This document shows, piece by piece, positions 23,567 through 30,200 of a stretch of DNA of 64,000 bases; the stretch's first letter is position 1, and each line of letters begins with the position of its first letter. Source of the DNA: Halorientalis persicus (GTDB taxonomy: Archaea > Halobacteriota > Halobacteria > Halobacteriales > Haloarculaceae). A model generated the notes under the pieces. The model was not told the DNA's origin and made no database searches. It saw only the letters and a list, made by a program, of their open reading frames with translations. Location: positions 1 to 64,000 of the forward strand of contig NZ_FOCX01000016.1 of NCBI RefSeq assembly GCF_900110215.1. Direction: 5' to 3'. The position numbers and the translations under genes were made by a program.

Positions 23567-24319
23567 TCAGCTCTCTTCGGCCGTCAGCGGTGACTCCGCC
23601 CGGTAGGCCAGTCGCATCGGGAGCCCGGTGGGATCGGTCGGCGGATCTGCCGGGAGCGTGCGGATCGAGCCGGGGCCCGGGCGTGCGGTGTAGCCGAGCG
23701 CGACCGCGTCGAGCACGTCGGCGACGGTGACGGCGTGGCCGGCGGTGGCCTCGGCCGCGCTCTGGACGACCGGCGGCGCGTCCCGGTCGAACGTCGCGAG
23801 CGCGCGCATCCGCTCGGCGTAGCCCGCGGCCGTCGCGGGGTCCTCGGCCAGCGTCGTCCCGGCGAACGCCCGGTAACAGACCTCCGGGTGGGCCTCGGCG
23901 ATCACCGGTCGGGCTTCCGAGACTTCCTGGAGGAGGTCGTCGAGGGCGACGATGGCGTCGCTGCGCTCGAAGGCCGCCCGCGAGAGGTCGCGACCGGTCT
24001 TGCGTTCGGTGACCCGGGCCGCCGCCGGATACCGACGCTTTCGCGCGGCTTCCCTGACCGGCGGATCGGTGATCGCGTCGGCACGGGGGCCCAGCACCTG
24101 CCGGGCCGCTCGCTCGGGTGCTCGTGGCTGTTCGCCCTCTTCGCGGAGTCCGACGGGCACGTCGACGAGGATCGACTCGGCGACCTCCTCGTACTGGGCC
24201 CAGACGCTCCCGACTTCCGGGAACACGTCGGCGTGGTCGAACCCGTCGCCGGCGAACGCGGCCGCCAGCCACTCGCCGTCGCTGTAGACGACGCCGACGT
24301 ACAGGGGCGCGTCGCTCAT
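23567..24319 (-). CDS. DUF429 family protein
   Basis: A 250-aa protein of the DUF429 family: an N-terminal V-G-V-V-Y-S-D-G strand, D-V-P-V-G-L (54-59), E-R-A-A-R, R-K-R-R-Y-P, and a later E-A-H-P-E-V-C-Y-R-A-F segment, all family marks. DUF429 has an RNase H-like fold; its acidic residues suggest a nuclease or hydrolase, but no activity is established. Single gene, divergent from the cupin gene. Confidence 0.82.
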   Translation of the reverse strand: MSDAPLYVGVVYSDGEWLAAAFAGDGFDHADVFPEVGSVWAQYEEVAESILVDVPVGLREEGEQPRAPERAARQVLGPRADAITDPPVREAARKRRYPAAARVTERKTGRDLSRAAFERSDAIVALDDLLQEVSEARPVIAEAHPEVCYRAFAGTTLAEDPATAAGYAERMRALATFDRDAPPVVQSAAEATAGHAVTVADVLDAVALGYTARPGPGSIRTLPADPPTDPTGLPMRLAYRAESPLTAEES

Positions 24320-24444
24320 CGGCCGAACCGACGGGCCGCGCGGTCAAAAATTGCGGGGCAGTGTCTGACGCGCGTCATTTGGCCAGCAGTCATCCACGAC
24401 TCGGAACCGAAGGCTACTCCGCCCGCGACGCTGAATCGGCCGGC

Positions 24445-24792
24445 ATGGAACGCGTCGACTTCGATGCGGCCGAGACGTACGAACCGGACGAGGGCTGGCG
24501 ACGCGTCGCGCTGGCCGGCAGCGACGACGCCAGCCTCGAGTGGTTCGAGAAGCCGCCGGGCCACTCCTCGCCGATGCACGACCACGAGAACGGGCAGGTC
24601 TGTCTCGTCCTCGCCGGCGAACTCACCGTCTACACCGAGGACGACGAGGCGACCCTCGGCCAGTACGACTCCGTCTATCTGGAGCCCTGGGAGTCCCACC
24701 GGGTCGAGAACACCGGCGACGAGACTGCCGTGGGCCTGGACATCTTCACGCCCGGGCGCTCCTTCGACTTCTGGACCGACCGGGAGGAGTGA
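24445..24792 (+). CDS. Cupin-domain protein
   Basis: A 115-aa single-domain cupin. Motif 1 is M-H-D-H-E-N-G-Q-V-C-L-V-L-A-G-E and motif 2 is Y-L-E-P-W-E-S-H-R-V-E-N, giving the usual His-His-Glu-His metal set. Small cupins serve as dioxygenases, isomerases or metal-dependent sensors; the specific reaction is not deducible. Start M-E-R-V-D-F at 24445. The stop lies about 50 nt before the left end of the TnpB element. Confidence 0.82.
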   Translation: MERVDFDAAETYEPDEGWRRVALAGSDDASLEWFEKPPGHSSPMHDHENGQVCLVLAGELTVYTEDDEATLGQYDSVYLEPWESHRVENTGDETAVGLDIFTPGRSFDFWTDREE

Positions 24793-24930
24793 CCGGCGAC
24801 GCTTCGGCAGGCAGGTCCGGACCGTGATTCAAACTAGGTAGCGAGGTGGATTCCCCGCCCCACCGTGGGCGGGGTTGAAGCCGACACTCGCTGCCACAAA
24901 CCACGGACTACTAACTACCTCTAGTATCTA

Positions 24931-26151
24931 TTGAAACTCGTGGCAGACGACTACCTGAGACGCACCGCAATCACCCGTCCCATCCTCACCGACGAGCAAC
25001 AGGACCTGCTCGACGCCACCATCAGCGAGTGGAAAGATGCCTGTAACATCAGTAGCCGCATCGGATGGGATGCAGGTGAGACGCGGAAAACCGACCTCCA
25101 AGACCTCGCCTACGACACGGTGTTGGAGGAGACACGTCTCGGGAGTCAGCACGCAATTCTCGCCACCCATCAGGCCGCAGCCGCACTCGATGGAGTCGAC
25201 GCAATCGAAGACCTTGATGAACACTACAAAACGTCCCGACCGGAGTTCACCAGTAACACGGTGAAATACGACACACGGACGATGACGCTGTTCGATGACG
25301 GGTCTGTGTCGCTTTCCACCGTCGAGGGTCGAATTCGGTGTGGCCTGAATCTCCCCGACGAAGACGACGGGCATCAACAGGAATACCTCACCGATGACGA
25401 GTGGGAAGTAACAGAGTCTACGCTGTCAAAGCGTAATGGCGATTACTACCTCCACCTCGGGTTTCGCAAAGATAAACCTGAGAAACAGGTCGAAATACAG
25501 GATGACGACGAGGACAGGACAGTTCTCGGCGTTGACCTCGGCATCGTCAACATCGCCACCACCAGTACAGCCTACTTCGCCTCCGGCAGAGAACTTCGAC
25601 ACCAGCATCGAGAGTTCGAGCGGATTCGCGGCAATCTCCAGCAGACTGGTACACAATCCGCCCATCGGACAATTCAGCAGATGAGCGGGAGGGAATCACG
25701 GTATCTTCGTGACCAACTCCATCAAGTTGCGAACCAGATTCTCGAAGAAGCACGTACTCACGACTGCGAGTACATCGCGTTCGAGAATCTGAAACACATC
25801 AGGGAGCGTGCGCCGCCCGTCAAAGAGTTCCACCAGTGGGCGCACCGCCAGCTCGTTGATCTCGTGGAGTACAAAGCGGAAGCCGAGGGGATTAGCGTCG
25901 AGTTTGTAGACCCGAAGAACACGAGTCGGCGGTGTCCCGAATGTGGTCACACGAGCGAGGGGAATCGCGTCAGGCAGGCGGAGTTCGAGTGTGAGTCGTG
26001 CGGTGCAACTCAGAATGCAGATTACGTGGGTGCGAAGAATGTTGGGTGGCGGTACGTCCGTCGCGGCCTACAGTCGTCGCGGCGGACGGGCGACAGTCAA
26101 CTCGCCCTAAAGTCAGGAACGGTGACGTCCTCAGGTTTCGTAGAAACCTGA
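24931..26151 (+). CDS. tnpB: TnpB RNA-guided endonuclease (IS1341 type)
   Basis: A 406-aa TnpB with TTG start. RuvC residues are all present: D202 (G-V-D-L-G), E285 (A-F-E-N-L) and D364 (N-A-D-Y-V-G-A-K-N), and the zinc ribbon has C335-x2-C338 and C354-x2-C357. TnpB, the ancestor of Cas12, uses a guide RNA made from the element's right end to cut DNA next to a transposon-associated motif, which favours retention of the element. No frameshift is seen, so the nuclease should be active. The C-terminal coding end overlaps the guide-RNA scaffold. Confidence 0.93.
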   Translation: MKLVADDYLRRTAITRPILTDEQQDLLDATISEWKDACNISSRIGWDAGETRKTDLQDLAYDTVLEETRLGSQHAILATHQAAAALDGVDAIEDLDEHYKTSRPEFTSNTVKYDTRTMTLFDDGSVSLSTVEGRIRCGLNLPDEDDGHQQEYLTDDEWEVTESTLSKRNGDYYLHLGFRKDKPEKQVEIQDDDEDRTVLGVDLGIVNIATTSTAYFASGRELRHQHREFERIRGNLQQTGTQSAHRTIQQMSGRESRYLRDQLHQVANQILEEARTHDCEYIAFENLKHIRERAPPVKEFHQWAHRQLVDLVEYKAEAEGISVEFVDPKNTSRRCPECGHTSEGNRVRQAEFECESCGATQNADYVGAKNVGWRYVRRGLQSSRRTGDSQLALKSGTVTSSGFVET

Positions 26152-26272
26152 TGTGCGAACGAGACGCGACGCGTCTCGTCAACGCCGAATCGGGGATTTG
26201 CCCCGTCCGACTAACCACGCGGTCGGCAGAGGCCGAGTTCACTGACAAGCCCCGCGCCACCGTGCGCGGGGC
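26100..26272 (+). ncRNA. Predicted omega RNA scaffold of the TnpB element
   Basis: The tnpB 3' end and the sequence behind it form a series of hairpins: tcaggttt/aaacctga (26131-26151, including the stop), gagacgc/gcgtctc (26161-26177), cgggg/ccccg (26191-26205) and the terminal 9-bp hairpin (26249-26272). This is where omega RNA is made in known elements, with the guide beginning right after the right end, here about 26273-26300. The scaffold is predicted from position and structure, not from expression data. Confidence 0.6.
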
Positions 26273-26298
26273 AGTTGACCCCGCGGCTGACGGTCAAG

Positions 26299-26307
26299 TT
26301 TTATACG
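26299..26307 (+). promoter_or_regulatory. TATA box for the 524-aa membrane protein gene
   Basis: ttttatacg, about 31-39 nt before the ATG at 26338, only some 20 bp beyond the right end of the TnpB element. Confidence 0.5.
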
Positions 26308-26337
26308 TGATGACACGACCACTCCGGGGTACCCTCG

Positions 26338-27912
26338 ATGCCCGCTCGCTCCGCCCTCCACACAGTCAGTGATCGAGTCGGTCCCTACGATCTGATCGCC
26401 GCCGTCGTGCTCGTCGCGGTCCTCGAACGGGCGGCACTCGCCGCCGTTCACCCGCTGGCCGCGCTGCTCGTGCCACCGGTCGCGCCGGCACTCGTGTTCG
26501 CCCGTGTCGCGCCGACACTTCGCGACGAGCTAACCGGCCACGATATCCCGGTCGGAGCCTTCGAACCGCTCGGTCCGTGGACGCTCGGCCGACTCGTCGC
26601 GGTGACGACGGCGGTTCACGCCGCCGCGGTCGTCGCGGTCGTGGCGTCGTTCCTCGTCTTCGACACCCTCGCGAGTCTGATCGAGTACCGGTCCGACCCG
26701 TCGCCCGTCCGCCCGTTTGCGGTTTCCAGAGTCGCCGTCGGCTGTGCGCTGGCGGTCGGCGCGCTCGTCTGGGGCGTTCTCGGTGTCGCGGTCGTCCGCG
26801 TCCGGGCCGGCGAGTCGATGCGACGGAGTCTGGTGAGCGCGCTGGTTGCCCCGATCACTCGCCCGCGACGAATCGCCCACACGGTCGGCGTCCACCTGCT
26901 GGTGTTCGGACTCGGTGCTGTCCTGTTCGTCACAGCACCGAACGGCCCGGTGCGGCCCGCCTGGGTCGCTCTCGGAATCGTCGCCGTCGCGGTGCTGGGT
27001 GGGGTCTTGCTCGCCGTCGTCGGGAGTACGGTCTTTGCCCGACTACAGCTCCGACGCCTCGCCGATCGGCCGGTGATGCCGGCCTGGAACCGCCGAACTG
27101 CAGTCACGGTCGCGCTCGCAGGACTCCTCCTCGTCGCGCCCGTCGTCGCCGCGAGTGCCGTTCGGGTGACGGAGACGCGGCCGATGCCGGATCGGGCGGC
27201 GACGCTGCCCGACGGCCCTGGCCAAGCGTACCGGGCAGCGGCCATCAACACGCTCCGGTCCAGCGCGACGGTCACTCTCGACGACCCGACCGACGGCCGG
27301 CCCGCCGTCGTCTGGGAGAAAGACCGGGCGAACCGGCGGTTTCTCTTCCGGATCGGGGAGACACCGCTCGCGTACGCTTCGACTGGAACGGATGCACACG
27401 CGCTGACCGGATACGATCCGTTCGCACTGGCGACCGGAACCGGTGACCGGTCTCGGGCCATCCCGCTCGACCGGGCCGCGACTGCCGAACCTGGCTACCG
27501 GGGATACCTCCGAAATCCCGGGTTGCTGGCAATCAGCGACGTGACACCGTTGCCGCTCTTGCCGGGCGACGAATGGACGACTGTAACCCGGAACGAGACT
27601 CGCGGGACGTGGGCGGTCGACGTGACCGAAGCGGAGGCGGTCGGTCGGTTCCTGTTCGGAGACGCAGCGGCGGAGGCTAGCCGGGTCGAACGCGCCCGAA
27701 TCCGGATGACCGTCGACACCGATCGCGGACTCGTCACCGGCGGTCGGATTCGGTACGAGACGAACGCCACGGGTGTCTCGAACGCCACGCGGGCCGGGGA
27801 GTACGATGTCGATCTGCGGATTGAGGTCGAAACCGGGACGACGGTCCGGCGGCCCGCCGAACTCGGACGTCGGACCGTCGGCGAGTGGTGGGCGGACCTC
27901 CTTGCCTACTAG
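26338..27912 (+). CDS. Haloarchaeal membrane protein, unknown function
   Basis: A 524-aa protein. The N-terminal 265 residues contain about six transmembrane helices (near 18-45, 75-105, 130-155, 185-205, 208-235, 250-275). The remaining 245 residues are a beta-rich extracellular domain with many N-x-T/S sites and internal repeats of the W-E-K-D and F-L-F-R type, reminiscent of lipoprotein-fold carriers (LolA-like) but not clearly so. No catalytic motif. It ends tail to tail, with a 4-nt overlap, with a small minus-strand gene. Confidence 0.65.
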   Translation: MPARSALHTVSDRVGPYDLIAAVVLVAVLERAALAAVHPLAALLVPPVAPALVFARVAPTLRDELTGHDIPVGAFEPLGPWTLGRLVAVTTAVHAAAVVAVVASFLVFDTLASLIEYRSDPSPVRPFAVSRVAVGCALAVGALVWGVLGVAVVRVRAGESMRRSLVSALVAPITRPRRIAHTVGVHLLVFGLGAVLFVTAPNGPVRPAWVALGIVAVAVLGGVLLAVVGSTVFARLQLRRLADRPVMPAWNRRTAVTVALAGLLLVAPVVAASAVRVTETRPMPDRAATLPDGPGQAYRAAAINTLRSSATVTLDDPTDGRPAVVWEKDRANRRFLFRIGETPLAYASTGTDAHALTGYDPFALATGTGDRSRAIPLDRAATAEPGYRGYLRNPGLLAISDVTPLPLLPGDEWTTVTRNETRGTWAVDVTEAEAVGRFLFGDAAAEASRVERARIRMTVDTDRGLVTGGRIRYETNATGVSNATRAGEYDVDLRIEVETGTTVRRPAELGRRTVGEWWADLLAY

Positions 27913-28082
27913 GACTTCGTCAACTCCGTCAGGGGCACCAGCCGGTGCTGGACGGTCGGTTTCGTGTAGCCCGTGGATTCACCGTGTTCGCCGCCGTAGA
28001 CCTCGACTTTCTGCTGGAGGACGTGGGGCTCGCCCTCCTTGTTCTTGATGATGTCGATGGACTGCCAGGTGTCCTCCGGCAT
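27909..28082 (-). CDS. 57-aa conserved-looking acidic protein
   Basis: A 57-aa frame starting M-P-E-D-T-W-Q-S and ending L-T-K-S, missed by length cut-offs of 60 aa. Codons are strongly G/C-ending, composition is normal for a protein (mixed, with V-L-Q-Q-K-V-E-V-Y-G-G), and the stop overlaps that of the membrane protein gene by 4 nt in convergent order. It reads as a compact all-beta or alpha/beta small protein. Function unknown; I believe it is real because the shadow frames do not share its composition. Confidence 0.62.
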   Translation of the reverse strand: MPEDTWQSIDIIKNKEGEPHVLQQKVEVYGGEHGESTGYTKPTVQHRLVPLTELTKS

Positions 28083-28177
28083 ACCGCATACAGATGGCTT
28101 CCGGTACGTTAGCGTTACCGCCGCGTCGGGCGCTCGTCCGACGGACGGCGCACGGCGGGCCGTCGGGGTAGCCTGCC

Positions 28178-29029
28178 CTACTCGCTCAGGCGACCGATCT
28201 CCGCGTCGGTGAGTTCGAGGTCGGTGGCGGCCACGTTCTCTTCGAGGTGGGCGACGCTGGAGGTGCCCGGAATCGGGAGCGTCACCGGCGAGTGCTGGAG
28301 GTGCCAGGCGAGCGTGACCTGTTCGGGCGTGGCGTCGTGGGCGTCGGCGATCTCGCCGATCACGTCGGCTTTCTCGTCCATGTCACCGGCGCCGAGCGGG
28401 AACCACGGGATGAAGCCGATGCCGTACTCCTCGCAGGCGTCGAGGACGCGATCCGACCCCTGGTCGGCCTCCCTGTCGCCGGGGTTGTAGCGGTTCTGGA
28501 CGGTCGCCACGTCGACGATGTCGCGGGCGGTCTCCAGTTGCTCGACGGTGACGTTGCTCAGGCCGACGTGGCCGACCAACCCTTCGTCTTTCAGTTCGGC
28601 GAAGGCCTCGACGGAGTCCTCGAAGGGCGTGTCCGGGTCGGGGCGGTGGAACTGGTAGAGGTCGATCGTGTCGACGCCGAGTCGGTCACGGCTCACGAGG
28701 ACCTGGTTGCGGATGTAGTCGGGGTCGCCGTGAGCGAGCCAGTCGCCCTCGCGGTTGCGGAGCAGGCCGGCTTTGGTGGCGACGACCAACTCGTCGGCCA
28801 CGCCGGCCTCGCGGATGAGCCGTTCGCTGACGCCCGGACCGTACGAGTCCGCCGTGTCCACGAAGTCGACGCCGAGGTCGGCCGCGCGCTGGAGGACCTC
28901 GCGGGCACGGTCCTCGTCCGCCGGTGGGCCGACGACGTCGGGGCCACAGAGTCGCATTGCGCCAAAGCCCAGTCGGTGGACGGTCAATTCGCCGCCGATG
29001 TCGAACGTGTCGCTCCGGTTCTCGACCAT
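28178..29029 (-). CDS. Aldo/keto reductase
   Basis: A 283-aa AKR-fold oxidoreductase. Catalytic residues are visible: Asp in D-T-A-D-S-Y-G (with Tyr), Lys in V-A-T-K-A-G, and His in Y-Q-F-H-R-P. The C-terminal I-P-G-T-S segment binds NADPH. It reduces aldehydes or ketones in the cytoplasm; the substrate is not assignable. Start M-V-E-N-R-S at 29029 chosen because the family begins shortly before the first strand. Transcribed with, or just after, a small zinc protein gene 38 nt upstream. Confidence 0.9.
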   Translation of the reverse strand: MVENRSDTFDIGGELTVHRLGFGAMRLCGPDVVGPPADEDRAREVLQRAADLGVDFVDTADSYGPGVSERLIREAGVADELVVATKAGLLRNREGDWLAHGDPDYIRNQVLVSRDRLGVDTIDLYQFHRPDPDTPFEDSVEAFAELKDEGLVGHVGLSNVTVEQLETARDIVDVATVQNRYNPGDREADQGSDRVLDACEEYGIGFIPWFPLGAGDMDEKADVIGEIADAHDATPEQVTLAWHLQHSPVTLPIPGTSSVAHLEENVAATDLELTDAEIGRLSE

Positions 29030-29067
29030 GGCGTCACTGCGGGCGCGACCGGCAAAGTCCTTGGCCG

Positions 29068-29232
29068 TCACCCCTCGCGGCCGACGAAGACGGTCTCCAG
29101 TCGGCGGCCACAGTTCGGACAGCACAGCGACTGCCACTTCGCCGGATCGAGGTCCCCCATCGTCTTCGTTCGGATGGCGTCCTCGCGGGTCACGTCGCGC
29201 TCGCAGGTGTCACAGCGGCGGTCGGCTGCCAT
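29068..29232 (-). CDS. 54-aa zinc-ribbon protein
   Basis: Two C-x2-C pairs (C-D-T-C and C-P-N-C, with an extra Cys before the second) about 35 residues apart make a four-cysteine zinc ribbon in a 54-aa protein, start M-A-A-D-R-R. A start eight codons upstream is possible. Small zinc proteins of this class are numerous in haloarchaea and mostly uncharacterised. It lies 38 nt upstream of the aldo/keto reductase gene on the same strand, so the two could form an operon. Confidence 0.7.
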   Translation of the reverse strand: MAADRRCDTCERDVTREDAIRTKTMGDLDPAKWQSLCCPNCGRRLETVFVGREG

Positions 29233-29274
29233 CACCGTCGCTTCGAGTGGGACCACAAAAACGGGTTCCTGGTG

Positions 29275-29796
29275 CTACGCGTCCGTCCGGTCCGGCCCGG
29301 TCCACTCGTAGACGATCTCGGATCGTTTCCCGTTCTCGGTCGTCCACACGATGCGGACGGCCGCTTCTCCGAGGTCCAGGTGCTGACTGCCGGTCACTGG
29401 CGCGCCGCTACGCGTCGTGAACGCCGTCCGGTCGAGGACGAGCGTCTCCGAGGCGGTGAACGCCTCGCCCACCTGCCGTTCGAGTGCGCTCCCGCCGTAC
29501 TCCAGTGGTGTCCCACGCTCGGTCGTCGCGTCCTGTACCCGGAGACTGACCTCCTCGGTCGGTACCGGGTCACCACTCCGATGCGTAATACGGAGCGTCT
29601 GGCCGTCGCCGGCGTCGCTGTCGTTGTACGTCGTCGACGGCGAGAACGACGGCCCCGACTCCTGGACTCCGTCGCCGTACTGGAACAGGTAGACGCCGAC
29701 GCCCCCGACCAGCAGTGCCGTCATCCCGATCAACAACACGACGCCGACGACTTCGCTGACCCCTCTATCGCCTTCGAACCACATCCCCCGACTCAT
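29275..29796 (-). CDS. Type IV pilin-like protein (class III signal peptide)
   Basis: A 173-aa protein with the haloarchaeal pilin start D-R-G-V-S-E-V-V-G-V-V-L-L (PibD cut after Gly), hydrophobic helix 16-40 and a beta-rich exterior domain (R-I-T-H-R-S-G-D-P-V, then I-V-W-T-T-E-N-G-K). It should be exported and polymerised into, or associated with, a surface pilus. Start M-S-R-G-M-W-F at 29796; the upstream open frame is rejected because the pilin signal sits at the very N-terminus. A TATA-like box at 29903 is about 107-114 nt upstream. Confidence 0.8.
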   Translation of the reverse strand: MSRGMWFEGDRGVSEVVGVVLLIGMTALLVGGVGVYLFQYGDGVQESGPSFSPSTTYNDSDAGDGQTLRITHRSGDPVPTEEVSLRVQDATTERGTPLEYGGSALERQVGEAFTASETLVLDRTAFTTRSGAPVTGSQHLDLGEAAVRIVWTTENGKRSEIVYEWTGPDRTDA

Positions 29797-30200
29797 GCTT
29801 CCTTGGTTTCGGCCCACTTGACTTAATGCATCGATCTGTTTCGAGCAACAAAGTCGCCTGTGGCCCGCTCGGCCAGCTGTACGTCCGGGAAAATGAATAC
29901 GCTTATATAAAATGAACGACCGTGATAGAATACGGCGACCGCGGGGTGTGGGGAACACCTGTCCGTCGCCGAGGACAACTATGACACGACGCTACACCGA
30001 CGCCGAGAACACGGGTGCGCCGGTCGTTCCGCTGCTGTCGGAACGGCGTGAAATCGCCGGCGAGGACCACGACGAGCAGGTACTCAGCCACCGCAGCCAG
30101 CGCGTATAGCGGCGTCTTTTCGATCCCGACGGGTGACCGACAGCGCACGCGTTCGATCCGGTGGTGGCTATATGGTCCTGGAGCACGACACACGGTGACG
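29797..30200. other. Spacer between pilin and methylase genes
   Basis: A 404-bp divergent region. It holds a palindromic TATA element (29903-29910) usable for the pilin gene. Short frames on both strands (a 43-codon + frame from 29982 and a hydrophobic minus frame) lack a credible start or gene-like composition. The last 60 bp before the methylase carry ctatatgg (30170-30177). Confidence 0.35.
29903..29910. promoter_or_regulatory. Palindromic TATA element
   Basis: ttatataa reads the same on both strands; it could serve the minus-strand pilin gene (leader about 80 nt) or a + strand transcript toward the methylase gene. Confidence 0.35.

Larger units (their letters stand above)
24840..26280 (+). 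mobile_element. IS200/IS605-type element, IS1341-like (TnpB only)
   Basis: The element contains tnpB but no Y1 transposase tnpA, so it can move only if TnpA is supplied in trans. The left end has a hairpin ccccgccc/gggcgggg (24853-24874) and the right end a hairpin gccccgcgc/gcgcggggc (26249-26272); both have the identical loop caccgt. Subterminal hairpins with no terminal inverted repeats are typical of this family. The exact ends are uncertain by about 15 bp on each side. AT-richer codon use than the flanks supports recent arrival. Confidence 0.75.

Noticed and set aside
29912-30180. Small frames between the pilin and methylase genes, including a hydrophobic minus-strand segment
   Set aside because: No credible start codon for the hydrophobic frame, and composition of the + frame is not gene-like.
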